From Colletotrichum lupini (Eukaryota; Ascomycota; Sordariomycetes; Glomerellales; Glomerellaceae), in the NCBI RefSeq assembly GCF_023278565.1, contig NC_064676.1, positions 7,006,001 through 7,070,000 of the forward strand: a stretch of DNA of 64,000 nucleotides. Direction: 5' to 3'. This document shows, in pieces, positions 48,197-60,998 of this stretch. A program made the position numbers and the translations under genes. The notes under the pieces are model-generated. The model saw only the letters and a program-made list of their open reading frames with translations, made no database searches and was not told where the DNA came from. The first letter of the stretch is position 1. The number at the start of each line of letters is the position of its first letter.

Positions 48197-51130
48197 GACG
48201 ATGTCTCGAATCCGAATTGTGACCAGAGATCTCTTGAGAATCGAAATGATCCAACATTAAGACTGCGGCGAAGAATCAACGATTCTTATAAGTATTTCAC
48301 AGACTAGGACTTCGCCATGATCGACTCTTGGAGAAACGGACTTGCCGTCGCTAAGCCGTTCGGTCTATCTTATCGAGATCGCTGTAATTGAGTTGTTGCG
48401 ACTAATCCAGGTTGCTGCAACTGTTCTTGCAAAAATTCGATGAGTTCCCCTGAATGACTCAAGTTACCAGATTTGTTCCCATTGCTATAATTGACATGTT
48501 ATGACTGAGTCAGGTTGCTTACCATGTAGTGTTGTTTGACCCCCAAGCCCCTAACGGAAAATTCCTCGTTAATTACCTCTACGACCTCAAGTACCACATA
48601 GCACTCACCAAGTCCTAGCAATCGCGGCAACACTCTCCACCGTTCTCCGCTCTAGCCAAGACCAAAACCGATACCCATGTCTTGGAGAGGCAATCAAGTA
48701 AGTGCTTTATTGAACTTGCTCCAGTATTGAGCAAGTAGACAGGCTTAAGTAAACCCACATCGCGCTCCTATTCTAGGTAACTGGTGTGACATATCCGTTC
48801 TTGTGCTGAGTGGCGATAATATGTACGTCCCCAGTTCCAACAACTCTGCCCCCAGCGTAATTCTTGATTTGAGAATACAGGGCAGAGCGTGGCGTACTAA
48901 CATCTCATTCTTGCTACGTTACTCTGAATGATTCGTTCTTTCTTTTGATGATGCTATATAGCAGCCGGTGGGATCGCCATAAAAAACTGTTTTTAACTAA
49001 GGGCCTACAGCAATCCAGTGGGGAAGCCAGACCCCGGAATGGAGGTCATCTACATTTACTCCTTCATCATGCTCTTGTGGAATAACCATACATCTGATGA
49101 AACATCAGTCATAGTTCCACTTACGTCATTCAATGAACGATATTTCTGGAGATGACTCAGGCGAATGAGCTCAGGGCTGAATACTTCTCCGAGACGCCAA
49201 CCGCGAGGCTGTCCCTTCCCAAGGAGGCCCATTACATGTTTCTTGACCCTCAACTGAGAAATATGGCTTGAAAATGATTCCAGCTTTATGGATTGTCGAT
49301 CGGCATCGCCGCAACTAGCTCCATCTTCTTGACTCGCTATCTGCTCAGTGTGACAGGGTGAATTGATGGGAGCTGAAGAGTTCGATACTATAGTTTCTGA
49401 TATGAAACTTGGCTAAAAGATCTTTCTGTCTGATCTGCTTTACCGAACATCTAAAAGCAGGCGTTCTGGAACTATTTTGGTGCTCTCAATCTCTCGGACA
49501 AAGGCAGCCAACACAAACGCCAATCACCCGAACTTGGATTCTTTTCAGCGAGCAAAATCCCTCTTGGACATTTCTGGGCTGTCAAGGCAGGATTGTTTCC
49601 AAAATTATTTCAATTTCGTTCTTCTTTTTGTCATCAATTTGAAAAGTCTCGGCATCTTGCAGGGATTCACGGCGTCATGCTAGGGTCACTTTTATCATGA
49701 GGCGGTGACAACGCGAACGGACACCAGTAGATCATTCATGACGCTGTAGTTTCACTTATCAAGAAGGCAGCTGGTGGATGAGGAGGGAATCTGGAGCTAT
49801 GATTAAACCCTGCCTCTGGGTGTCTGGATGCTGTGATCCCTACCCAGCCGTGGATGAGAACAGTAACATTGGGCAAGCAACACCTTCAACCTACGTAAAC
49901 AATTACTGCCTCGAGCAGACTCATCCAACAGACTAGATCTATGGCGGAAAAACTGATCAAAATTTGCATAGCTGGCTTGAAACCGAGAGGCGGCGGGAGA
50001 ATGGCAATGGAACTGGCGATAGTTGCCAAGTCTACGCCCGCCGCAGCCAGAGCCAGGGTTGTCATGGCACCATGTACAGGTATTGTCCTCCCTAGGTTCA
50101 CTAGGCCGACAGGGAAAAAAGACAGAGCATCTCGTCATTACTGAGATATTATTGAAACTGTATAGGGTAGAAAGGACTCTAGCGGTGCAGTGCTTCAAGG
50201 GAACCACCAACACCTACTAAAGCAACACAAGATATCCCCTTCGATCAGCCTAAATTTGACCCGAATACGGGGAAATAAGTCTCCCGATCAGACATATTAG
50301 AGTAGCTAATCAGAAGGGTAGAATGTCCAGTTGTCTTATGTTATCACGTTCGAAAGTAAATTATTAGAGAAAGCTTAAGTTCGATCCTAAAAGGTGTAAT
50401 TATCTTTGATTAGAGTGAAAAGGTACGCTACTCTCTTGTTCTATATCTGATCGGGCCCTTCCCCTTATATTTTTCCCCGATCGGTCTGCATTATATCATC
50501 CTCCGTATTAACCGAGCTTTTTAAAAAGAACCGCTGAGACTGATTGACCCATCCCACTCCAGTATGGTAGTCTGAGTTAATCGATGAGGTTTGAAGGAGA
50601 AGGATATCACGGGTTTTCGGCCGGTCGGCGTTTAGAACACGGCTGATCAACTGAACTGGGGCACGCCATCCACCCTCAGAAGAATTTCTTTACGAGGCCC
50701 AAGTGTTGGCCTCAGCATGGCAAAATATCCCAAGATGGAAATTTATGACAACGTCATCGCGGCCTTCAAGGACGCCGACGACGAAAACATCATTGACCGA
50801 ACCCTGATCAACCGTGAGTCCCTGCTAGCTTTGGCCAAGATGCCGTCACCGACATTTAGTATGAGAAGACTCAGATTCCTTTTAAGGACGCCAATTTCCA
50901 GCCCCAGATAAACGCCGCATATCAGGAGGGTTCTTTGCGGGGACCTACATAGGGGTGGTGGATTGCGACCGACCACCTAAACTTGATACTCCGGATGACG
51001 CTGCTTTGACTCCCACCTGTGATCTCAAGCCAAAATCCACTGAAATATATGCATATTTGCTTAAATGCACGATTGAGTTTGGTGGATGTACAGGGAAGGG
51101 GCTTGAGGTGGAGAACTCGATGTAGCAATC
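48197..51130. other. 2.9-kb region without an intact gene; decayed coding fragments
   Basis: No complete gene is supportable. Two stretches look like remnants of coding sequence. On the minus strand, about 49053-49405 is open without a start codon, with content such as LRVKKHVMGLLGKGQPRGW. On the plus strand, about 50717-51125 is open in two successive frames. Neither could be assigned to a family. The region ends at the target duplication CAATC (51126-51130) of Copia-A copy 2. Confidence 0.45.
50717..51125 (+). pseudogene. Unidentified decayed coding fragment next to Copia-A copy 2
   Basis: An ATG-started frame (MAKYPKMEIYDNVIAAFKDA, to about 50911) is followed in another frame by about 70 open codons (near 50930-51125; FAGTYIGVVDCDRPPKLD, YAYLLKCTIEFGGCTGKG), ending in TAG just before the transposon. 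The residue content looks protein-like but I recognise no family. It could be a truncated gene, a gene with an unusual intron, or chance. Confidence 0.3.
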
Positions 51131-51335
51131 TGTTGGTATCCCTATTACAGGGTAGTTGGTTCGAACCGTAGTTAACGAAGAGATTAATTGAACTATATAA
51201 ATATCTGCGTAGTAAGTATAAAAAGGAGGTTCTAACCATAGGTTAGGCTAGCTACGATAATCGTAAATAGGGCCCCTAATTAGCCCCTACGTAGTTAGCT
51301 ATATGCCGCGGTCGAATTAGACTTCTAATTCGATA
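51131..51335 (-). repeat. 3' LTR of Copia-A copy 2 (left end in this window)
   Basis: A 205-bp repeat of 58480-58684. Its outer end is intact TGTTGG on the plus strand, complement of a CA-3' end. Homologous to the 202-bp LTRs of copy 1. Confidence 0.93.
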
Positions 51336-54300
51336 CTAACTTTCTCTTTTTTTTATTAATTTAACCGCTGCGGTTAGAGGTATAATTCGACCTCGGGCCC
51401 GTTTATTAAGTCGTCTCCTTTTCCCTCTTTTCTCTACTCTTTTTATATAACCTATCCCTCTATTTATATAATAACTTTTTTATTACTTATAAATTACTCT
51501 AATCCCTTATTTAATACTACTTTTATAAAAGCGTTTACGAGGTTATTTTTATTATTAATCTAACGGATCTCGAGTATCTCGCGCCTTTCGTACGATTACC
51601 TAAGGGCTATAATATCGATTATAAGCCTCTTTTCCTTTATCGTTCCTAATTTAACGAGGTATTTATATAGCGAGTAGGAATCGGTATAAATAACTATTAA
51701 AATAAGTAAAAAGCTAATTCGATCGGTAATCTTTCTTAGCGTCGTTAAAATTACGTAAGAGAGGTTAATGCCGTTAATTATATTATAGACCTCTAACGCT
51801 AATATACTTCTCGTTACCTATTTACTTTGAGTTAATAAGTAGTAGATTATATTACTATATATAGTAAATTCGCTCTTACCTATACTCTCGTTAACTAGGA
51901 TAATAATATACCCTAATTACGAAGTAAGGTCGTTATTATTTATAAATAACTTATTAACGAAGACGTAGAGCTTATTAGTCGTAAGGTCGATCGGGTAGTA
52001 AACGAAACCTCGATCGAGATTTATCTACTATTACTTAAGTTACTTATTAAATACCTCGACGTCTCGTTTAGTTATATCTATAGCCTATACTACCTTAATA
52101 TAATTAAAAATCGCCTTAGGTTAATAAATACTTATAATATATACCCCTCGCGCGAGCTTAGCCTTATACCGCTTTTTAACGTTAGTTATACTTAGATCGA
52201 CGAGGTTAATTTTCTCGCCCTACCCCTTTTACTAAAAAACGACGTTTTCCCTTTTAATTATAAGAATCCCGCCGTTAAATACTAGGGGGGTGTTTATTAT
52301 AAAGACCTCTTTTAGCTTTATTACGAAGCCCGCTTTTTAGAGCTCCTTATCCTCTTTTTTTATAAAGTTAATATTAAATAGGCTTAATATATCGTCGGTT
52401 TATATTCTAATAATCCTAAATTAGTTACCTTCGTACTCCGCGACTAATAAGCACGGGTCGTACGTAGAGGTAACTATTAATAGTTAATTAATATAAAAAT
52501 CGTAGTAAGTAGCTTATTAATAAGTGCCCGATTTTGCGAGCTTATATAGTAACTTAAGTACTTTAATAATCGTGCTTTTTAGGTACTTACTAGCTATTTC
52601 TTTTAGTAAAAAGGCTAGGATTTTCCTTATGAGCCCTATAGCCGATTAGGTATAGGCTTAGGTAATATTACGGCTCTAAATCTCGTATCCCTTCTTCCGT
52701 AGCGATGCTATTATTATTATTATTAATCGTTAGCTATAGTACTATATAATAGGCGATTATATAAGTAGCGTCGCCTTTTTAACGTCGCTATACCCCTAAA
52801 TTACGTATTTAGATTTCTTATACGGCTAGGGTGTTCCTTTCCCTTTAATCTTACGAACTATTCGTGATTTAAATATGCGGAGGTTTATATATTTTTCTAA
52901 GTTATATAAGATAAATCGATAGACCCCTTAATTATAAAGAGTGTTTACTTCGATAAGATCTAATCCTTTATACGGCTTTTTAGTAGTTATAATTACGCCT
53001 TCTTTACGTAGTTTAATTACTAGCTCGAAATCGGCTTTTTCTTTTACTATATAAAAAGTATTAATTACCTCGTTACTAATAATAAATTACCGCGTTAGGG
53101 CTTGCCGTCGTAGTCTTTTATAACGTCTTACTAGTAGTATTAGTACCCTTTTAATAATTTCCTCTTCCTCGTTATTTATTAGTACTACTACGACAATTTC
53201 GTTAAGGATAATTTCTTATATCTCTACCGCGGGTTATATAGTTTCCCCTAGCTCTTTTTCTTTTTATAAGTTAGAAATTACCTCGTTAGGATCTATATAA
53301 TACGGTCTAACTACTATAATTAATACTTTAAGTAGCTAGTTACGATCTCTCGCAACTATATAAGAGCGCTTATTAATAGAAATTAACTTATATAGCCTAG
53401 CCTACTATTAAGTAATTTCGCGCTATACTTATATATCCGAATTTAGTAGTATATCTAAATTATCCCCTATGTTAGGCCTATTATACGTAGTAATTACCTC
53501 GTTAACTTACTTTTTTATATTTACCTCGCGCAGTACCCGTATTACTTTTTTAACTATTCGGGCTCGTTAGCTTACGCTTAGTAATAGTAGCGAGGCTAAG
53601 GTCGTTTTTAAATATGCTCTAAATACTAATAGCGTTAATATAAGTCCGTTAGGCCCTATAGTATCGTTATAGTATTTAAGTGCTATTTAGAGGCATTTGT
53701 TATCGGTAGAATCCGGATTTTCCTTTTTAATAATTCTAAACACCCTTTTTAACTATTAGTATACCCTTTCTACTTTTTTAATATTATAGTACGCTTTAAC
53801 GGGTACGACTTTTAGCTATATACCGTAGGCCGTCGCATTATCCTTAAATTCTATTAACTTAAAGCTAGTACTAGCGTTAGTTCTAATACCGTCTAGCGGT
53901 CCCTAGTATATATCGATCTAGCTTTTTTATAGGGCTACCTATACTATTTTTACTTATAGATCCTAGAGGAATTGCCCTGCTTAAAAAGATATAGCTACGT
54001 CGATTATATATAGTACTAGCTAACTATTCAAATAAAAGATATTAATAACTATTTCTTAGTTAAAGTTAAGCTTATTACGCAATTTAAATTTAAATCTGCG
54101 TAGGCTCTGCGCATTTATTTAGTATTAATAATATACTTTCGTTAACTACTCTAGCGCCCCTATTTTAATATTATTATTACTTAATTACTTTAAGAGGTTA
54201 TATAGCCTCGTAACTAACGGGTACCCGAATCTCTAGTATAGTCTTCTAAGCTTACTTTTCGTTAAGTAATTAATTAACTTCGTATTATTAATAAGCTTTA

Positions 54301-55598
54301 TAAACGTATACCCCTATCGTCGTTTAACTATCTTAAAGTACTTACCGCTAGAGATTCTATTCTTCGTATTATTAAATATAATACCTAGTCGATCTATATC
54401 TTTTAAATATAAGAAAAATAGGGTATTAACGGGCAAAATATAGAAAGTTATCGTTCTAAAGTATATCTCTACTTTTATTATACCTAGGGTAACGGTTTCC
54501 TTGCCTAGGCCGAAACTAATCCTCGTAATACCCGCCGTCGACATATTAAGTATTACTAATACGATCTTTTATAGTACTTAAAATTACCTTTTTCTTTTAG
54601 TTAATTATTATAATACCCTAGTATCTAGGATAATCCTATAGAAATTATTTAGGCCGTACCTTTTGCTCGCATAGAATACTTATACGAGCTTAGTATTCGA
54701 GGGATCTAAGTAGTATAAAAAAGACCCCTCTAGCTACCCCTAAATTTACTTAGTACTATATTCTTTTTTTTTAAATATTAAAAGAGATAGCGTCTTCTCT
54801 TTAATCGTTAAGAAAATAGGCTTTGGCCTTATTAAATTCGCCCTTTTAGCTACCTCCGTATCTATTATCTAAGGGACCTTCTCTTACTATTTATAAATAA
54901 AAGCCTGCTTATTAAGAGCTTTTACTACCCTCTATTTATTTAGCTTCGTATATTTTCTAAAGGCTAACGGGGCGAAAAAAGAGTAGTTATTTTATTAATT
55001 TTGTCATAATCTAATTCGTTAGTATAGGGGGTAAGATCTTTTTTATTTTTCGAATCTCTTATAAGGGGTATATACTTTAAGCTACTACTTTAACTACCGT
55101 CGCTAAGTTCCGTACCCCCGGATCTACCCTTATATATAACGAGGAATTAGTTAAACCGACGAGGGCTAGTTTTACTATTTACTACCCTTAACTTTTTATA
55201 TTATTCATACGATTTAGTACGCTCTTCCTTAGAGTAGTTACTTAACTAATATCTATCTTTTTTATAAATATAGTATTACTTTTTTTATTACCCTACCCGT
55301 AAGTTAAATCTCTACTTATTTAACGAATCTAGGCCTCCTTACTAGCGATTACCGTATTTAGCCTCTTTTCCTTTTTTATTATACGTTCGATCGACTTAAT
55401 ATTATTAGTAAGGGCTATCGTATACTTAGAGGTAGGTTTAGTACGGTATTCTTATTTGAATATTAAAGCTAGATCTTAGTTTTAAATAGAGCGTCTCGTA
55501 GTCTTCGGGTACCTAGTATAAAGTAATTTTTACCTCTAGTATATGCTAAACTACGGTATAAAAATATCCGACTTTCCGCTCGTTTATCCCCTTATTTA

Positions 55599-56112
55599 TC
55601 TAGCACGTATAGCTTTAACGAAGTAATGCGGGATATTCTTATAAAGAATATAAAAAGTGAATATTTATATAGAAGCAAGAATATATGAATATAGGGGAAA
55701 TAAGCGTATATAAAAGAGGTTTTTGTAGTAAAGAGAGTAATATAGTTAAATTACTATATGAGAAGTTGCTTGCTTAACGAAAGGTCTAGGTAGGCAAATA
55801 CACGCCTATATATAGGCATAAAAACCTCCTACTAGAATATTCCATTGCTTATTAATTATGATATAATTAATAAGCGTATACGTAAGTGAATGCGTAATCG
55901 TAGTACGTAATTCCGCCTCGAGTAAATTCCAGATTATTCAGTTACCTTCCAGTACTTTCCATTGCTCACGTAAGCTTATATAAGCAGTATTGCTTACATA
56001 ATCAATACCTATAATAATCTACAGAAATCGTAGATTAATATGGTATATAGGTTGCTTACGTAATATTGATAATAAGGCGAATAATAAGGTAAACAAAGTT
56101 ACCTTCGTAATA
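55599..56112 (-). repeat. Nested 514-bp insert in Copia-A copy 2 (solo-LTR-like)
   Basis: The length matches the insert at 19396-19909 exactly, and the orientation relative to the host element is the same. The target duplication here is ATTTA on the plus strand (55594-55598 and 56113-56117). Copy 1 is uninterrupted at the homologous site (near 18420-18435). In the first 150 bp that I compared, the two inserts differ at about four positions. Confidence 0.85.
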
Positions 56113-58479
56113 ATTTAGCTAGGTTTTTACTAGCTTATCGATTCGATCGATAAGCTCTTTAAAGATTTCTATTTGCGATTTACCTTTTATTATCCTAGCT
56201 ATAAATATAAAAGAAATCGCTCGTAGCTTAGATAGGAGCTCTAGGTTCTTATCGTAGGTTTCGAAGCGGCTTCGGATTACGTTAATTATACTAAAAAAGT
56301 CGTTTCGATCGAGATTACGCACCGCTTCGTAATAATAATTAGAGGCTTTACCTACGAGTACGATATTAATTACTAAATAGTACTAGTATTCCCTAATTCT
56401 AACTTTTTTATAATAATTATAAAACATCGTTAAGGTTTTTTATAAGACCTTATACTTCCCCCTAGAGTATAATTTCTTTTTTAAAAAGATCTTTTTAAAG
56501 TTTATAAATTACCTCGTATTCGCCGCTAGATTTTTAATATTTATATATAAACCCTGCGTCGCTACGTACTATTAATAACTTTAAGTCGTCTACCTCTTTT
56601 CTTATTAGCTAATCGGCGCCGAATTTCGTATTAATAATAATAACGAGTTATAAATCGAAATAGGCAGAATTATCGATTATCGTACTTCTAGTACTATATT
56701 TTGCCCCGGTATATCCTTTTATAACAATAGATTTCCGTTAGTAATTATAAAAAGGAAATCTAGGTCGTTTACCCTTTTTCTAAATTCGTTAAAGCGATTA
56801 TACGCTCTATCGACCTATACTTAGTTCTATAGTACGAATTCCTCTTTTATAATTATTATTATTAGTATTTTATATAGCTCTTATAATTATAATTACGCTA
56901 GTAATACCCCTCGCCCGTAGAGGAATTTATTAACTACTTTTATAATTCTTAGGCTTATGCTCGCGAACTATTTATTTAGTTAATAGCTAAGGTCGTTTAC
57001 GATCTCGTAAAATAGGGGTTGCCCCTATAACCCTTTTTTTTTTATAAACCTTAGTTAAATAGATTAATACCGCGTCTATTTACTCGCCGTTAGGCTAATT
57101 TGCGATTTTATATATCTATATCCCTTAATAGTCTAGGTTAATATTTACCTACTTATAAGGGATTAGGATTCTATTTAAGATCGGGTTTTATCCTCTTTTT
57201 TTTTACTCTAACTTACTAAGGGTCGTGCTCTAATTTATACCTATATTAGTAGTTATTAGCGTATTTAATTTTAATAAGGATATATCTAATTTACGCGCTA
57301 GTTATAATAAATCCGTACTTTTATTACTCGATAAATTTATTAAGGTCTAGGAGATTCTTACTTCCTCTTACTATCTCGCTACTACTCTCGTTTTTACTAT
57401 TTTTAGTAATTACTACTACCCTTTTAGATTACTAACTATCGTACTTACTAAGATCCTCCTTTTTATTTAATAAAAAAGGGTAGGTTTTAGTAGTTCTTTT
57501 TAATAATAGTAGCGGTAGACGTTTATATTACCGTAAAAAGATATAGTAATTAGTCTCGGGATCTTTATTAGTTACCGATTTCCGCTATCCTATATACTTC
57601 TAGTCTCCTAAGCCTCGTGCTTTTTATAATTTTTAAATAGCTTCCTTAGTTAATTTCTTAAAATTAGTAATCTTGCGCCGGGAGCTAGTATAAAAAAGAA
57701 GCCCTTTAGCGGCCCTCTAGAGGATCCTTTTTTTTTCTTTTTAAATCCTCGTCTTTTTAGCCTTTTTTTAGGTTAATAATAACTCTAGCGGGAGGTCGTA
57801 GGACTATTTTAAAATAGCCGCCTTTTTCTTAAGTTAATCTCTAAGATCCGTAATACTCTTAGCTCGATACTATTAGGACCTTTAAATCCCCTCTTTTTTT
57901 ATTAAACTATCCCTTATATTATATTCCTAAGTAATACCTAGGGGGTAGTTAAGGGAGCTATGAGGAGGTCGTTTAGATCGCGGGCTTAAAGTCGTACTTA
58001 TAAAGTCCTCGTAGTAGTAAACTTTCTTATATACTATAAATCTCTTAGCTTAATAACTCCTATAGGGTTACTTTTATTACTAAATAAGAATATTTACGTT
58101 TAGAGATCCCCTTTTTCGATCGCGCGGTGCTCTTTTATACCGTACTTTTATTAATTTAACTAGTTAATTTCTAATTACGGGCCGGCTATAGAAAAATTGT
58201 TTAATAAAAAAGCTACTCAGGGCGATAGTAAAAGGCTAGTTACTTAAATAGTTCCGTTAATTAACGTAGTTTAACGTAATAAACGTCGACCTTTCGTAAG
58301 TAATAAAGGGCTACGATTACTTAATTCCGTATAGTATTTGAGAATTACCCCCTTTTTTATTTACTTTTATAAAGTTAATTAGTATAAATCTCTTATCCCG
58401 TGCGGTATTAAGAGGTCGTTTTTTCTACGTAGTAAGATACCTTACCGATTTACAATAGTAAAATTTAATTACTAATTAG

Positions 58480-58684
58480 TATTAGTATCCCTATTATAAA
58501 GTAGTTAGTTCGAACCGTAGTTAACGAAGAGATTAATTAAACTATATAAATATCTACGTAGTAGGTATAAAAAGGAGGTTCTAACCGTAGGTTAGGCTGG
58601 CTATAATAATTGTAAATAGGGCCCCTAATTGGCCCCTGCGCAGTCGGCTGTATGCCGCGGTCGAATTGGACTTCTAATCCGACA
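58480..58684 (-). repeat. 5' LTR of Copia-A copy 2 (right end in this window)
   Basis: The 205-bp partner of 51131-51335. On the minus strand it starts TGTCGGATTAGAAG, so the TG end is intact. Confidence 0.93.
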
Positions 58685-58828
58685 CAATCCTTTTTCAATC
58701 GAAAGAGTTGTTTGGACATGACTTACTCCGGCTCATTCGTAAATCTAATTCAAAATTTCATCATCGCGGAACTAGTTCTTCCTTTAAAGCAAAACCTCAA
58801 TGTTCTTCCATGTAACGTGGCAACCCAG

Positions 58829-60207
58829 TCACGAACTTTGGCCAAAGAGGAAACCTTTCGCCTGAGGGGTGACCAAGCTCTCCAACACCTGGCTCGTTTC
58901 TAGCCAGACCCTCCGTTGAAGTTCCAATCCGAGTGCCCTGCCATTATCAATAAGTATTAGCATAGGTAGCTTCTACTGTATTTCAGGGTTCATGATTTCT
59001 GATGTTTTTGACGCGGAAGTACAGGTTTCTCAACACTTCTTTGAGACCGTAGTAGTCACAGACTTACCTGTCCATGAACTCAGGGTACCTATGCCATGGC
59101 AAAATCATTAGCAAAAGTGCAATGTTTCCACCGCCGCGTCTAATACAAGAGATCACGGACCGTGTAACTTCTCAGAAAATGAGGGCGACGATCTGAACTT
59201 ACGGAGCAACATCGTAATCAACCAGCAACTTCCCATGCGATCCTATCAGTGGTAGGCATGAATTCACCACAGTTCGTGCACACATCTCTACGGGTCGGCC
59301 AATGAACCAAAGCAGAAGCCGACCGATCAAAACTTGTGAGCTGAGTGGCGTGAAACAGGCACCCGGATCCAGCTGGTGAACGTGAATCCTCGGATTACTG
59401 CCGGTAAGATGGCGTGCGCAGAGCTCCCTGATCCAGCATGCGTGAATGATCTTTGCAAGCCCATACTGGTAGCTCTTCTGTGTAGCGGCGTCTTTGACAT
59501 TACTGACCTGCTCAAGGTAGCAGTCTTCAGCATCATCTGGGAGCTCGACCATCGGGGCTGCAGAGCGGATTGCTGCGCTGGTTAGACTGCAGAGCACCAC
59601 TGGTTGAGCTTCTCCATCGGCTAGCATTTTGGGAAAGAGGAGTAAAATCAGGAGCGCCGATGAAATATGAATCAGTTGCAGTGCTAGATGAGAGGAATCC
59701 ATGTCAGGAAATTGACCTCGTAAAGACAGCATTGGTTGCGGTTGAGGGAGCTGAATCTAACAGCTGAAACTCACTCTCTTCCCAGCCATCTGCCGTCACT
59801 CTAGTTTCATCATTCATGATAGCAGAACCCATGACCACCACATCGATACGGTTCTGTAAATCGTTGATTCTGGTCGCAAAAGTCTGAACACTATCAAAGG
59901 ATAAGAGGTCTACTTCCATCACCGTGATTTTTGGCTGTTGGCGAGAGCCCTCTTCGATTGCTTTCCTCAGTTCATCAGCCAAGGATTCGCCCTTTGCGAC
60001 ATTTCGGACTGCCAAAATGAGAGTTGAGACACTGAGGCTGGTAATAATGCGGGCCGCTTCTGAAAGGATTGCGCCGGTGGCGCCAACTAGGAGGACTGTC
60101 TTTCCTTCGAAGCTCGTCGTAGGTGGTGCAAGGTCCGCCTTTGCCTGTCGGCGGAAGGTGGCCCATGGAAAGACTTCCGAGAAAGGGATTTTGTCTGATT
60201 GAACCAT
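58829..60207 (-). CDS. Short-chain dehydrogenase/reductase (SDR)
   Basis: Four exons (59775-60207, 59203-59683, 59068-59088, 58829-58937) join in phase to 347 residues. The NAD(P)-binding motif is VLLVGATGAILSEAAR, a variant of TGxxxGxG, with VRNVAKGESLADEL after strand 2 and MEVDLLSFDSVQTFA further on. The catalytic YxxxK is YGLAK (in QKSYQYGLAKII), preceded by Ser in SLTSAA. The 21-bp third exon supplies YPEFMD, expected in this subfamily. The last exon gives LELQRRVWLETSQVLESL. It probably oxidises or reduces an alcohol/ketone of the product in the cytosol. It is divergent from P450-3. An in-frame Met at 60237 is an alternative start. Confidence 0.88.
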
Positions 60208-60998
60208 GTTGAGTTTACAGAGCCCAAGGAAATGCAAGGAGAAGTTTGCCAGTCCTGACTGAGGTTCAAAGATTTCTCACCATGATGGCACATCAATCTT
60301 CACGATGTTCGCTCAGTGAGCAGACCGAGTCACCGAGACATAATCTCTAGTGCTGACATTTGCAGAATATAGGGTGTAGGCTGTATCAAGCCATGATCCA
60401 TGTATTGATTGGGCCCATACATGTTCGATTAACTGGACCCTAGCAAACACTGTCTCTGGCACGTCTGGGCAAGTTCGTGTCATCCTGCATAGAATGAGGC
60501 GCTAAAACGACGCACTGTGCTCGAATTCGGTCACCGTGTCCGCGATCTGCACATCCACCGTACGGAGCACATTTCAAAGACACGGAAGCAACGGTAAGGG
60601 TAGTCCAGGAAGACAGATATCGTTCTGCATCATGCATGTGTATCGTAGTACCTCAGTGACGGTAGTGCAATCCTTCGCGCGAACTAAGATACAGCGGTTG
60701 TGGCTGCTTGACCGAATCCCTCCGAAGATGGTCCCGAAGATGACACCTTCGCGCTGCCGCCTAGACGAAGTCTGAAGTGGATTACGCCCAGGCTAAAAAG
60801 TCAGGGTAACATTCGCTAATTCCGGCCATCGGGGTTTTCAGCATTACTTGTACAAACCTGGCCTCACTCTTGCTCCACTCTACCTCTATTTGTGGCATCA
60901 TCGCCATCAGCGCGTCCTTCACAGTAGAGGAGCCCGGCGCGTCTTGTTGTTGCGCACTACTCGATGCTCTGCAGCTTCACCTCAACGCCGCAATCATC
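60208..60998. other. Divergent promoter region between the SDR and P450-3
   Basis: 791 bp between two start codons, with no supportable gene. It contains the second TACGGAGCACATTT motif (60561-60574). I saw no CGGAG-N5-CTCCG palindrome here. Confidence 0.55.
60561..60574 (+). promoter_or_regulatory. TACGGAGCACATTT motif, copy 2
   Basis: Identical to 38100-38113. Both copies lie in divergent P450 promoters, about 290 bp from the P450-1 start and 425 bp from the P450-3 start. Confidence 0.35.

Larger units (their letters stand above)
51131..58684 (-). mobile_element. Copia-A copy 2: RIP-decayed Ty1/Copia element, inverted relative to copy 1
   Basis: The element is 7554 bp with 205-bp LTRs and a perfect 5-bp target duplication CAATC (51126-51130 and 58685-58689). 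The polypurine tract (complement of 51340-51354) lies next to the left LTR, so the element reads on the minus strand. It matches copy 1 along its length, including the RNase H and reverse transcriptase relics, but the nested 514-bp insert sits elsewhere. Stops interrupt all frames; the interior is AT-rich and depleted of CA/TG. Its right end lies only 145 bp past the stop codon of the dehydrogenase gene. Confidence 0.93.

Noticed and set aside
51145..51200. GGTTCGAACC in the Copia-A LTRs as a possible tRNA arm
   Set aside because: It is part of the repeated LTR and no cloverleaf can be built around it.
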